This document shows positions 14,100 to 25,724 of a stretch of 64,000 nucleotides of DNA, in pieces. The stretch covers positions 5,944,424-6,008,423 of the forward strand of contig CM067354.1 in assembly GCA_034190875.2 (NCBI GenBank), written 5' to 3'. The DNA is from Urechis unicinctus (lineage: Eukaryota; Annelida; Polychaeta; Xenopneusta; Urechidae). Position numbers and translations under genes: made by a program. Under the pieces are notes generated by a model. It had not been told where the DNA came from. It was given only the letters and a program-made list of their open reading frames with translations, and made no database searches. Within the stretch, counting starts at the first letter, position 1, and each line of letters begins with the position of its first letter.

Positions 14100-15770
14100 C
14101 AAATTACATTCTATGTATTTAAAGTGAACTGCATTTAGTTTCAATGCTGGCTCCAAATCTTGCATCAGGTTGCATTGTAATGCGTTTAAATGATTAATAA
14201 CGTTGCTTGCGTTATTTTCACTGTCCATACCCAACCCCCTCTCTAATCCTTCCACACAATAACGAATGGCTACATTTTATCTATCGCATAATGCAAATGC
14301 TATTATGGTATAATGCGATCTTGATTTCAACACAGAAAATTTGCTATTTTGCGTGATCGTATGGCTTTCTACATCATCGCAAAAAACTTAAGTGCAACCT
14401 TATGGGACCACATTGTCCAAGTTAATTATGCATTAAGGCAAAGCATGTCCGACTGTATGCACATTGACGATCGACAGATACAAACAGATGCAGGTAATGC
14501 AAGCATATTGCACAAATTTACAGCATACTAATATAATGTGCAACATATCACAACACAGTTGCTTATAGGAATTTGATAAAGGCAAGTGTGTCATTTTTCT
14601 ATTATATCAGTATGTCACTAGTTCGTCGCTAAGAAATTGCACCTGCCAAATCAGTGAACGGATGCAAGCTTGCAATCCTCAACAAGAACATGAAATCAAA
14701 TCGTGGGTATTATCTATATGCCCTAATAAACGGTAGTTACCTAGAGATTGACATAATTACCATGTGAAGGTTTACTCTTTGTTGTTATATATAAGTGTTT
14801 CAAACCTTGAAATGGAGTGTGTTTACATGTCATTCAAGAAAGATCAATATGTTAAACGAATACAGATAATTCTGTCTTAAAATTCAAATAATGTCTTATA
14901 TATCAGCGATGACGTTAACCTATAATGAAGGATTGAATTCGCTCCTTATTGTTAAATTCCTACATGAGTAATCGAAGACCAAGGTATAGTAGATGAACAT
15001 CAAGGCGAAAACCCTAATTTGTGCTTCGCAAATAACAACGTGAATATAATTCGTACTTATAGAGGTTTAAGTTACTCTCAATGGCCACTTATATTTTGGG
15101 CCAGTTTTATCCCCGACATGTTAATAGAACATATTACACAGTTGCTTCGATAAAATCATATGTTTACACTAGTTACAAGTTCTTTACCCGCTGAACATCC
15201 GCTATAAATTCATGCTTTATCATAAGTGTATTGTTTGCATAGATCTGAGGGCGTAACGGCCTTGTCCTTATTGTCTGGTTAATCAATGTGTGTAAACATG
15301 AATTTATTAACTCATGCTAGAATATATGAATGGACGACCGTGTATTTGGTGTGTAGAACTTTTTACTACCCCGTTTGGCATCTCTTGTACAAATTCTGTG
15401 CCAAGGACTAAGTATGCAAATGTTCGTATAATTATGCAATAAATCAACGATGTAGGTCGATTAATCATTAATTATAGTCGCGTAATTACAAAGTCATTCT
15501 TCATTTAACACATTTACTTATTAATTTTGTAGCTCCATTGGTTGTCGGAACATCGGAACCTATATTATAAGCACAGCTTACTCATGTAAACCTCTCTAGT
15601 CGCTTGAACATATTGCATCATTTGGTATTTATCTATTTCCGCCCCCCGATATCAGTAAAACTGATTTACAGTCGAGAAATTACATGATGGGTGCGGTATT
15701 TGTAAATGACGTAAAAGTACTTCCATCCGACCGGAAGCATGGCTGACCATAGCAGCATGTCTTATACTGC
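14100..15770. repeat. D-type module (first copy)
   Basis: Paralogue of 33050-35720. Matching landmarks are 14147/33065 ('atgctgg..ctaaatctt'), 14200-14250/33110-33170, 14444/34118 ('gactgtatgcacat'), 14732/34785 ('ggtagttacct'), 15000/35030 and 15540/35480 ('ggttgtcggaacatcggaac'). The copy at 33 kb is about 1 kb longer, so large indels separate them. No gene is supported. Confidence 0.75.
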
Positions 15771-15779
15771 TTCTAATGG

Positions 15780-18700
15780 CTAGTGGTGTCTGTAATGCTC
15801 TGTGCGAGGTAATAAGTCGGGATAATGTATTGTCATAAAATGCAAACACAGGCAACCACGCAAATGACTCGATGTATTCTTAGATTTGTTGGTGCATAAT
15901 AGAGATTTCAAAGTTTGATGTTGAAAATGCTTACAAATTTTACTTGTACCTTCGCAGTAGGCCCAAATATTCTAGGTTTAATTAAACCTCAAAATGAATG
16001 CATTTGTCTATTATGATTACAAGACAATGACTCTCCTCAAAATTTTCACAATACATTAAGCCTAATTCGATGCCATAACTCGGTATCCTGATTTGAAGTT
16101 TCACTTACAATAAGCTTTGCATTGAGGCTGTTACTGTGGTTCAGTCTTAACGATTATTGCTGCCGCTGTCTTTTAGCCTGAGTTCGCATTGTACGCTGAA
16201 CGAAAAACTTACTGGTGGCGCTGGGTGTAAAAACTAGCCGTACATCGCGCTTTTAAAACCTAGCGTTTGATACAAACTATCTTTCGCTTTCACCTTTAAT
16301 AATGAAATGATTCCGGCCTTTTGATAACGACCAGATCAGACGTCACACACATTACTACGCAAAACACCGCATCTTATCTAAACCATGGATATCACATCGA
16401 GAAGCACGGTTGAAGGAGAGAATATAATTGTAAAGCATTAATTCAGTCAGGAGCATACGTGACACTAAAGGGAAATACACCGCTTTGATGAATCAGGTGA
16501 CATATGAGTGCTTTAATTTAATCTAAGAACGCCATTTATAGTTGTGATTGCGTATATATTGCATACCTACCACGTGTGTCTATACAACATACATGAATGT
16601 GAAGCAATACTTTCGGAAGCTGCCTAAAAATGTTTATAACTGGCAGATTCATGCATTTAGACATAATAACTCAAAATCATTACATTAGTTTTACTTGATA
16701 TAATGTACGTGTTGATAGGTCATGCTAGTAAAAACACAAAATTACAGATGCAAGGTCAGTTATTCGTTGGCTTCCTTCCATTCTATAGGCAGCAATTGTT
16801 TAACGTGAATGTAAGGAGGTTATTCTAAGCTTATTCACCGTTACCGCACATCCAGACGTACCAAGTTTACGTGTTAAATAACTGATAAACGTCATATTCT
16901 GCTGCAGATGGACACGTGACGGAATGTACGGACGTTTTGCATTATAGGCAATGGGTCATTTGATTGCCCCACAATTCACTCAATTAATGCAAATGATTCA
17001 TCCAATTTCTCAAATCGCTGTCGGCCATGAATGATTTAAGGCCTCTTTGCAGACGACAGAGCACCCAGTCGCATAAGTATGCCTTATCGTCAATGGTCAT
17101 AAATAAGATATGGAACATCTATTATTAGTAAGGTTGCCTAAAACTTTTCTGTGTTTTAGATCATTTAACGCTATTTTGCATTTCCTCGTTTATCATCAGA
17201 CCAAAATATTCGTTAAATTTGCCACCGGTTTATCCTCTAGTGATTTTCTATTGCTAGCAGTACTGTTCTGCTAATATACGACACATTTAATCAGTTGGCA
17301 TATCGTGCAGATTGGTCTCAAACCAATCGTGCCTATTTTATAAATTCTGTCAGCACCCTTAGAGTTATCGGCAATCGAGGACGCATAATAGTCGTTTTCA
17401 TCCTAGAAACAACCATCAACATCAAAATTCATTCCATCCCTGCCGTAGAATAGATTTGTCAGCGTCATGGTTTCACTCAATATACGAATGTGAAGCAAAT
17501 AGAATGTTACAACGAATGCCTACTTGTCAATTATATAAATTAATTCGATTTTGTGTCTCTGGTAAAGCAGCCTTCAATTGGATCTGCGTTGAATGACAGT
17601 TACGTTATCTCAATTGACGATGAGCGTTCAAGAGTGGAACGGGTTCGAATTTGGTTTTCGCACAAAATTACCAATACATTCTTGCATTCACTTGAAATAT
17701 ACCCATACACATTTGTGTAATCATATCCTAACAATATCATTAGCCAATGACGAAAGCCGCTCATATTAATCCATGGTACCATCTACTTGGTCAACAAAAA
17801 AAACAGCGTTATTACCCAGCTTGCGCAAACGTAAATGAAATGTGAAAACGTGCCCTGTAAATATTAGATTAAACTGTGTACATGGTTTGCTCGTCACATT
17901 GCATTAAATGAAATGTTGCTGCAGCTCATACAGTTCCGCTGATGGTAATTCTCATAGGAACAATATCATGGATCATCCCTGCCGTCGATGAAATAACGTC
18001 GGGCTTGAAACAAATCACACCAAATGAATGCGGTCTGTAGAAGTTAAGAATGACATTTAGTTTTCCTGCTGTGGAAGAGCTCATAGAATATTATTGTTTC
18101 ACAATGGTGCACTCAAGGGATTGAAGTAAACCAGCTTGATTGGGGTATAGCGCAGACTTATTGAGATGCAATTCTTCCTACTCTGATTCAATTAAGAATA
18201 TACCACTTTTCCAAGTCTAGTCATTTTTGTACAGCTCAAGCAGCAATGTTTGAGTAGAACATACAGTTGAAAAATGCTGAGGCAGTCGACCAATTCAGAG
18301 CAGAGGGACTTCTCAGTCCAACATTTACGATGCTGTATTTCCGTGCTTAATATATAAATTATACAGTCACCACCTGTAAACGAGAACTAGCAATCGTGAA
18401 TGGCTATTTATGTATAAAAAGCTACATATGCAGCGGGTAATTGCTGGTGGTAGCTGTAATGCCAAGCCCGAGGTAATGTGGCGTGAAAATGCATAGTCAT
18501 GAAATGTTGAACACAAGCAGTCAAGCAAATTCAACAGTGATAAGCCAAATAAACATGGAACAATCGACAGCTCAAGTTTCTGAGATGTATATGAAATATA
18601 AGCGTCGAGGATAATTGTTTAGTCACTGTGAACGAAATGGCACGGATAAATAACTCAGGTTGATCAATTGAGCACAAACAATATCTGAAGCATTGATAAG

Positions 18701-19110
18701 ATGTGCTTTCTTTGAGAACCTTGCATTTGCCGCTGGATATTGTTAATCATTGATTGAACATTGATTTCGAACGATTCCATCATTATAATGAAACTATCGC
18801 AAATTTTTGCGGAACAGTTATGAGGATTTAAATAACGTATTCATTTATTTACTGTTGGTGTAAACAACAGGCGCTGGTGGACGGTGCCAAAACTATTGGC
18901 GCGCAATGCCATATTTGCCGGCTTCATGATCGATGCCCAGAATGATATAGACAATCGTTACAAGTGGCATGAAGAATAATTTACTTTTATCTGTTAAGCT
19001 TCCTTTGTCTTGATGTCACCAATGAAGCAACGGGGAAAGGGCTATACATTCCGATGTGACCAATGGTGGACTAAAAAAGGACAATACCTTGAAAGCGTGC
19101 TTGCTTGCAT
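15780..19110. repeat. A-type module, second copy (A2), and its downstream part
   Basis: 15820-17690 aligns with 1-1655. The alignment then goes on where A1 is interrupted: 17740-17900 matches 3240-3420 and 50900-51080. 18050-19110 matches 51130-51960 and the B-type stretch 3700-4650. It contains M sub-modules at 15780-15870 and 18440-18560 (2.65 kb apart) and the conserved 'aacaggcgctggtggacggt' block at 18866. It represents the fuller ancestral unit, without the TA tract. No gene is supported. Confidence 0.75.
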
Positions 19111-20984
19111 TACAAAGCTGCCGACGGAAACTAGAATATGACATTTCTGGAATTAATGTCACCAGCATCTTTATAGGACCATGGATAGTCAACCTGCATC
19201 CTACTTCTCCCCATCTTGAAAAACGCAGTAAAATATGGGTCATTTCGGAAAATTGAAAGGAAGCAGTTTGAACCAGTTATATGTCATATTACGAAATAGT
19301 ATGTTAACCATTGATGTTTACATAGGTGATGTGATATCTTGATGAAAAGAGTGAAAAACAAACTCGAGCGACGATTGTAAAGGGTGTAGAGTATTTTAGA
19401 GAATTGTAAATCAACTGTAGAGGAGCGGATGCTGGTTTAATAATTATGGTCATGCAAAAGTGCAGTTACAATGGGTCTCACGAATGTTGCATTTAACTTT
19501 CAGCATTATAATATAAAAAAGTAAATAAAAATGGACGAATTATTACCAAGTACTGCCATGCCTTCTGTATAGCTCTCTGGCATTCACCGCAGTTCATTCG
19601 CGGTAGGTAGTCTAAGTGCGATGTTCATTACGTATCAATCGTTCGACATTAAGCATGCTTTCGATAAACTCAGTCCGTAGCGATAATTTAAGACGCGAAT
19701 ATTACTCGTATAAAAAAACAGAGGATTGATATATATATATTATTGCAAAATCACAACCTATCATAGGATCATTTGTCAATATCGTAGCCGGGTGATAAGA
19801 TTACACAATAATGGCTTGAATATACTCACATTTAGCTAACTATCCGGATTTGCAGACTGTTTTGGGCCCTTTTTTCGAATCAATCGGTACATCTCTCGAC
19901 GTGTGTTGATGATGTTCATGCATAACATAAATGCTTATTAAATAAAAGCAAGTGTGCTATAAGTCTACGAATGAGATGATGTATAGGGTTGAACGGTACA
20001 CCAACAGCAGTGCATTATATGGTGACTGGGAATGTGATGAAAGAAAATCCATATGCTACAGCCAAATGGCATTGATATTCTCGTGTTCGATATATCATAG
20101 CATTGCTGCTCTTGTCACCATGACAATAACCACGAAACGCAGGCCAAGAATAAATTTATTACATGAACGGTCTATTCAATCATATTCAAATATTGCCGTG
20201 TGGTAACCCAATGTGGTTGTCTGTGTGTGGAATAATGGCCACGCAGTCTGGTTTGAAACGACAGATTGCGTACTTGTTCTATTTAACAACCAGATGCTAA
20301 GTTGGTTAATTGAGTCTTGTTCATCCAATGCAGCGGCAATAGGTTGCATTTTATGGTTGGTGGCTTCACCAACTTCAAGCTAGCGGTACTGCAGCGTGAT
20401 GAAATATCGTCGTTAAACGACAATGCAAGAATCCAAATGAAGGTCACAACGAATTTGCGCAGTGCTTGGCAGCAATGAAGCACTTGAAGTTTTCATTTTA
20501 AATCAGACGCAAATGGGCCAGCGAAAACACGATCCAGTACGAATACTACATATATGTTAATGTAAGGTTGCATCAGGCATTATCAAGTCACTTTTTTGGT
20601 CGCCTATACAAATAACCGTCTACTCGTCCACGCCTGCTGCTCCCTAGAATGGATCACAGGTGGTTAAGCGCAGCTCGTGAGCGAACTGTTCATGGACAGC
20701 GATCACCCAGCCGAGCATCGAAACCATAGTAATCGTCCTTGGGATAAGTAGAAAGTTTATCTCGACATACGAGCTATTTTTCCGGTGTGCGACACCTCCC
20801 GGTAATCTTTAAGGACGTGTTACAGCAGGATGTGTACCATTATTTTTCAGCAGTGTATCAGCATGGTTGGTTTCAGCAGGAATGTGCATTAGAAGGTTGC
20901 TTTTCAGAAGGGATGTTCACAAGAAGAATGTGTATCAGTAGATACGTGTATGACCAGACTTTATACCAGCATGGGCTAGTATTC
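19111..20984. other. Gene-free stretch of mosaic, strongly diverged repeats
   Basis: Weak similarity is visible between 19420-19660 and 48786-48960, between 19930-20110 and 30590-30810 (C type), and between 20225-20260 and 31005-31040. A short (TA) run lies at 19728-19742. Small open frames on both strands overlap each other and have no recognisable domain. Confidence 0.5.
20816..20945 (+). repeat. Decayed minisatellite (about 30-bp unit)
   Basis: Four to five imperfect units share a 'tttcagcagg/aatgtg' core ('cagcaggatgtgtacc', 'cagcaggaatgtgcat', 'cagaagggatgttcac', 'agaagaatgtgtatcag'). Part of the pattern recurs near 31520-31560. The units are too diverged for an exact period by eye. Confidence 0.4.
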
Positions 20985-22700
20985 ATCTAGCTTTTGACGT
21001 AGGGCTTGTGTCACCCGGATGCTAAGTAGAACGCTATGATGTCAAATAAGTCATATATTGCGACAGTAACAGCTTGTTAAATTCGCTTCACACAGGTATG
21101 CAAAGTCATTTATTTCAGCGTGTAGAGGATACATACAGCTCTGAAAATATCGTATCGACTGAGTAGTGTCAATGAGCATCACATTCAGACTCTCATAAGT
21201 AATAATTGCAATCACATGTGGGATGCCCAAGTATTCTAGTTGAATATGATTCTGAATCCTGTATGGTGTATTGTCTATGAATTTGTCAACATGATAATGG
21301 GCAAATTATTATATTGTCTTTTATTGAATCATGACAGGAATTAGGTTAGGCAAGAATTGCATAGGACATGACTCTCTTCATATTCAAACGTGTAGTAGCA
21401 TAATAATTCTCGAGTTTTGATTACTTTAGGCGACGTTAGTCAGATTAGCGAATTCGTATCCTAGTGTCCGTATCAAGGAATTCATCAAAATAAAGGATGC
21501 AATCTTGCATGGACAAATTCTTTTCCTGCATTTGCATCACTTACCACTACATGGGTTGGAACCCAAATACATGGAGCATTGATTCAAAAACCCAAATTGC
21601 CTTTCCATAACAAAGCTCTGCCCGTATATTATCGTGCTGTCCATGGGTGTTTTATTTACTTCGCAGCTCAAGTTGTAATTGCACAAATTCTCTTCAATCT
21701 TCTAGCGAAAGATTATTGAGCTATGCCTTTACGATTCAACCAGTTAATGAATAGAAGCCTCACAACACAAACATATGATTAACACCATATTGCGTGTTCT
21801 TGTATTATGTCAAACATTTTTAGTACATATCGTGGTCTTAAAGCATTGTTATCGCTGACCACAAATATGAAACCTTAGCTATGTTTCTATCGGAGTTAGT
21901 CACATTTGGCAGTTATATTGACTGCCCCAAGATGTAGATATTTAGAATCAAGATCAATGGAAAACAAACTGAAAAATTTTATGAAAGAGGACTCAAAAAC
22001 ATGCCCTTGTGCAGATTATTTACCAGAAATAGTCACATTGCCCAACTTGTCACGGACATAGGCGATCATGAAGTGCATTATGTTATAAAAACTTCATTAA
22101 ACTAAATCAAACCGCTGATGAGCAACTTTATTACTACTTCGCAATATTTTTTTTTCTCGAACCAACCTTAGAGGAGATAAAAGTCACAAATAGCTTCAAT
22201 TGTTGACCGGTGTCTATTTTACAAATATTTGCTATGGTACTTTCCTGCCTAGCCAATGTGTTTTCAAAAGAACACCATCACTTCCTGCTTGTTAACATTA
22301 GTTACATATTTAAGAAATACTTAAAGGAAAGATCAAGATCGTAGAGGCACGAAAGTCAGTTCACCACATACAGCTTAGCGGTGTCTCTGCATTGACATCA
22401 AATTAATTGATTGGCAATAAGATTCTGCTCGTGGTATAAAATCTCATATTCTTCCTCTTTTATCCCCTCGTTTAATGCTGTAAACACGGCACGTTTATCG
22501 GATGGCAAATTCATTCAGCATGTGCCTTAATCGCCAACGATTTATGCTTCGCTATAAGAGGTAATTTAATAAGACATTCTGTCACATTGATACAGACGCA
22601 CGAAAGCTGGACAAAAAAATCCGATAAAGCTGCGTAATGCCCTTGTGGTGCGCAATGAAACATAGCGTTTTGCTATGTAAGCGGCTTATGGTTGTTTTAA
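20985..22700. repeat. E-type module (first copy)
   Basis: Aligns with 36330-37960. Pairs include 21013/36352 ('atgctaagtagaac'), 21044/36390 ('catatattgcgacagt'), 21098/36430 ('caggtatgcaaagtcatt'), 21345/36820 ('ggcaagaattg..taggacatga'), 21446/36920 ('gaattcgtatcctagtgt') and 22378/37672 ('agcggtgtctctg'). A third, weaker copy covers 31540-32000. No reading frame is shared. Confidence 0.8.
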
Positions 22701-23190
22701 ATCTATTTAATCTACTTGGTCAATAAAGAGCACAAGGATTTTTTACTACAAAGGTCGCCAAAATGCTCAGAATTGCAGTCGCACAACGAGTGCAACAATA
22801 TGCACAAATACATGCTATCAGCAGGTGGATGAACATCAGGTCAATCATGATAGATTCCATTATAAATAGCATTAATTGCGGCCTTAATTTTATAGCACCA
22901 CACGAAATCGTTATGTGCTTATCTCGTCTAGTAATTGACAACTGAACCGCTGTGCATCTTTTAACTGATATCAGCTATTCATTCATTGATTTGCCGATAT
23001 TGTTTTACCAGCCTACAAACAGGTCATCAACGTCAACCAATCGGTTCATCAGCCGCAAAACGATGTCACAGAGAGTAACATTATCTACATATAGGTGCAT
23101 TCGGTAGGATGATGAAAGGAGCGAATAGAGACGATCACGGTCGATACAATTTCCATATATGCCCGGCATGTAGGGTTTGATGACTATACT
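22701..23190. other. Gene-free spacer
   Basis: Short opposing open frames (60-73 codons) overlap one another on the two strands at 22720-22945. They have no recognisable motif. No clear paralogue was found in the window. Confidence 0.4.
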
Positions 23191-23194
23191 AATG

Positions 23195-23785
23195 GTCATT
23201 TATGTCCAATCCATCTTACATCCGATTTGAAACGGCTAGGTGTAAAACCCTAAAAGGTGTCGTTTTAATCACATGTGAGCATGAGAGCTGCGACTGGAGT
23301 AACATATCCACATAACATAACCCTGGTGACCGAACACTAATTTGCATTGCTGTTTATAGCTTGTGGGTGTATTATGCAAACAATGGCAGTCCAGCAAATG
23401 CGCACAATAAGCGTGTAAATATAGATATCTCTAGCTTGAATGAAGTGATTAACGCTACGTATATGTTTCGTTTTGCATTATGATGATAACAGAATAATGT
23501 AGATATATTACTCTAGCTGATATATTAAACAACAACAATATATGAGACAATCATTAGGTGTGCTTTCATTGGGTTCTATGGAATTGGCGACCGACTAAGT
23601 TAAACACATTCATGTATACTGTATTTATTTTAGACGATTCCATCTCCATAATGATCATATACATGATAGTTAGTGCGGCTCCTGGACATATCGAAAATAT
23701 TTCGGTGGCGGTTGAAAGGAGAATAGCTATTCAGTGCTTTGTTCTAAGTTGTTGACAACAGGTGCTGGTGGAGGGTGCTACACTT
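23195..23785. repeat. Right end of a B-type module with M sub-module, split by a LINE
   Basis: Paralogue of 6100-6800 and 29640-30210. The M remnant is at about 23350-23420, followed by 'caatcattaggtgtgctttc' (also at 29999) and 'aacaggtgctggtgg' at 23757. Homology ends where the retrotransposon fragment begins at about 23790. Confidence 0.7.
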
Positions 23786-23790
23786 ATTGA

Positions 23791-24515
23791 TATCTTACTA
23801 TATGTAATAGCGTTCGACAGGGAATTTTATCCCCTCAATTATTTAATGTGCATGTCGATGATCTTTCAAATCTGTTGTTGAAATCCAATTGGTTGCAAAA
23901 ACTTCTCTTGACCTTTGTTATCGATTCCGAGTTCAACATGATATAATGCTCAATCAATCGAAATCTCTATGCATTGTGTCTCAACCAATGACCTGCAAAC
24001 TATTCTGTCCATTAGTATCGTTGAATGATATACAATTGGAGTATGATGAAAAATATAGATTTCTAGGTAAATGCAAATTTTAATGTGGATGATAATATGC
24101 TGAGGCGAAGTTATACACTGTCGTTCTAACGGTCCTAAACAAAAGTTATCCGAATGGAGAATTTGTCAAACCTTCTGCAGCATTTTTAACAGTCTATGTC
24201 TATGGATTGATTGTACACAAAAGTCGCTTGATAAAGTAACAGTTGCTTACAATAACATGCACCGAAATATTTTGGGTGCATAAAAACAAGACAGTATCGC
24301 AGATTTCAAGCATATATCTACCTACGCATTAATAGGGCGGATTGATATCTCAAATAACTTGTAAATAAAATCATTCGAGTGATTGTTACATAGTACGGTC
24401 TGGTGCCATATGGACCCCTTGGTACTCTATTTTATAGGCACTACATTGGACTTTCATGCGTCTTATATACAATGGGCCCGGTGCCTGAAATAAACAATTA
24501 TTATTATCATTATGT
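23791..24515 (+). mobile_element. Truncated, decayed CR1/L2-type non-LTR retrotransposon (reverse transcriptase remnant)
   Basis: This is the only recognisable protein fossil in the window. From 23809 the plus strand reads SVRQGILSPQLFNVHVDDL, close to the '(G)VRQGGILSP.LFN.Y.DDL' block of CR1/L2-like reverse transcriptases. In another frame, 23937-24068 gives HDIMLNQSKSLCIV and then EYDEKYRFLG, the segments that normally follow the catalytic block. A third piece, at about 24236-24280, gives VTVAYNNMHRNILGA of the thumb/C-terminal region. The expected catalytic [FY]ADD box is missing, apparently through a deletion of roughly 100 bases near 23880. Frameshifts and stops separate the three pieces. 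The endonuclease and the N-terminal half of RT are absent (5' truncation). The 3' end is a short ATT-type tail at 24497-24515, as is usual for CR1/L2 elements. It cannot encode an active protein. Clade assignment is from memory of family motifs. Confidence 0.85.
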
Positions 24516-25724
24516 TATATTATAAATGAACTCTTGTGAATGGTATGCATCTACGGACCAAAGCTACCAGCGGCAAACATTAAAATATTTGTGTTATGAC
24601 ATTTAATTATATTTTAGCCCAATACTCACGCTTAATTTGTGTAACGTTTTCATTTTAATTTAAATACTTCATTAAACACAAATGTCCGAGAACAATCGTT
24701 ATCATTTTTACACAAGTCAAGTCAAGTAAATTATATCTCAGCCATGTATACTGCAAGTATAAGGATATTTTTTGTTTTCTGCAAGATACATATGAAATAT
24801 GAAACCGTGTGCTACAATGAAGTACTCCAAATGATTTAAAGCTGTATCTACTAAAGTGTATGGATGCAGCATATTCACCGTCACCTCACAGCCACGCAGT
24901 CTTACGATGGTAACATTTTGAACAGTTATATAGGCAGTTATTTTAACAGCCCCAAAAGTAGTTTGGGCCGGTAACAACCACATACAACAGCTGCATTCTC
25001 GCCTATTGCAGTCTTGTATAATTGCAGTATGAAGTTGATTTTTACAAGGGTTTTTCTCAAAGAGGCCAAACGACACCTAGCTGCCCCTTCTGCAAATTGA
25101 TGTTGTTTTCAATTCCTGTTGTAGTTATCATATCAACACATTCTGAAAGTCTTATCCACTAGGGATATGGCAGTATTTGCAGCAGGACATACACAACACA
25201 CTGCTACGTTCACACCACTTCAGTTCCATTAAGATTACTCCACACGTCCAAATCCTGTCGGCTTCCATTAGTTAGTTGCACTTGAAGACAAATAATAGTC
25301 AATTTGTTCACGGAATCATATTACCTACGGAAGTTATTCGGTTCTCGCATAAAAGCAACCTTCTCGAAGTCATGATTACATCCAATCAAAGAGGGGCTCA
25401 AAGTTAAACCCTAGTAGCGGGTGGCCCGATTTGCAAGGACATGTAATGATAGGATTCAGTGGTGGAAGTGCGAGAATTTACCTTGATGGTATTGATAATG
25501 ATGGTACATGCAATAAGTAAATCCTATTACGTTCATATAACAAGCCTCCAATAAGCCCACATCATACATTCAGTCTATGTAAGTATGCGCCCTAACGCAT
25601 TTTGGCCATGAACAACGTTTACATCACTATTAACGCAATCACAATGCTCTTTCCGTTTGCAAATTCAGATATGTCCATCCATTTGTTATATTTATAGAAA
25701 TCGACCAAAGTTAATTGATATCTT
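24516..25724. repeat. Strongly diverged A/B-like sequence, no gene
   Basis: Only scattered landmarks of the A and B modules remain: 24880-24900 resembles 815-840, 25366-25390 ('catgattacatccaat') matches 1430-1445 and 7640-7655, and 25430-25480 resembles 3060-3100. A 112-codon open frame on the minus strand (24738-25076) has no recognisable domain. It lies within the chance range for this base composition. Confidence 0.45.
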
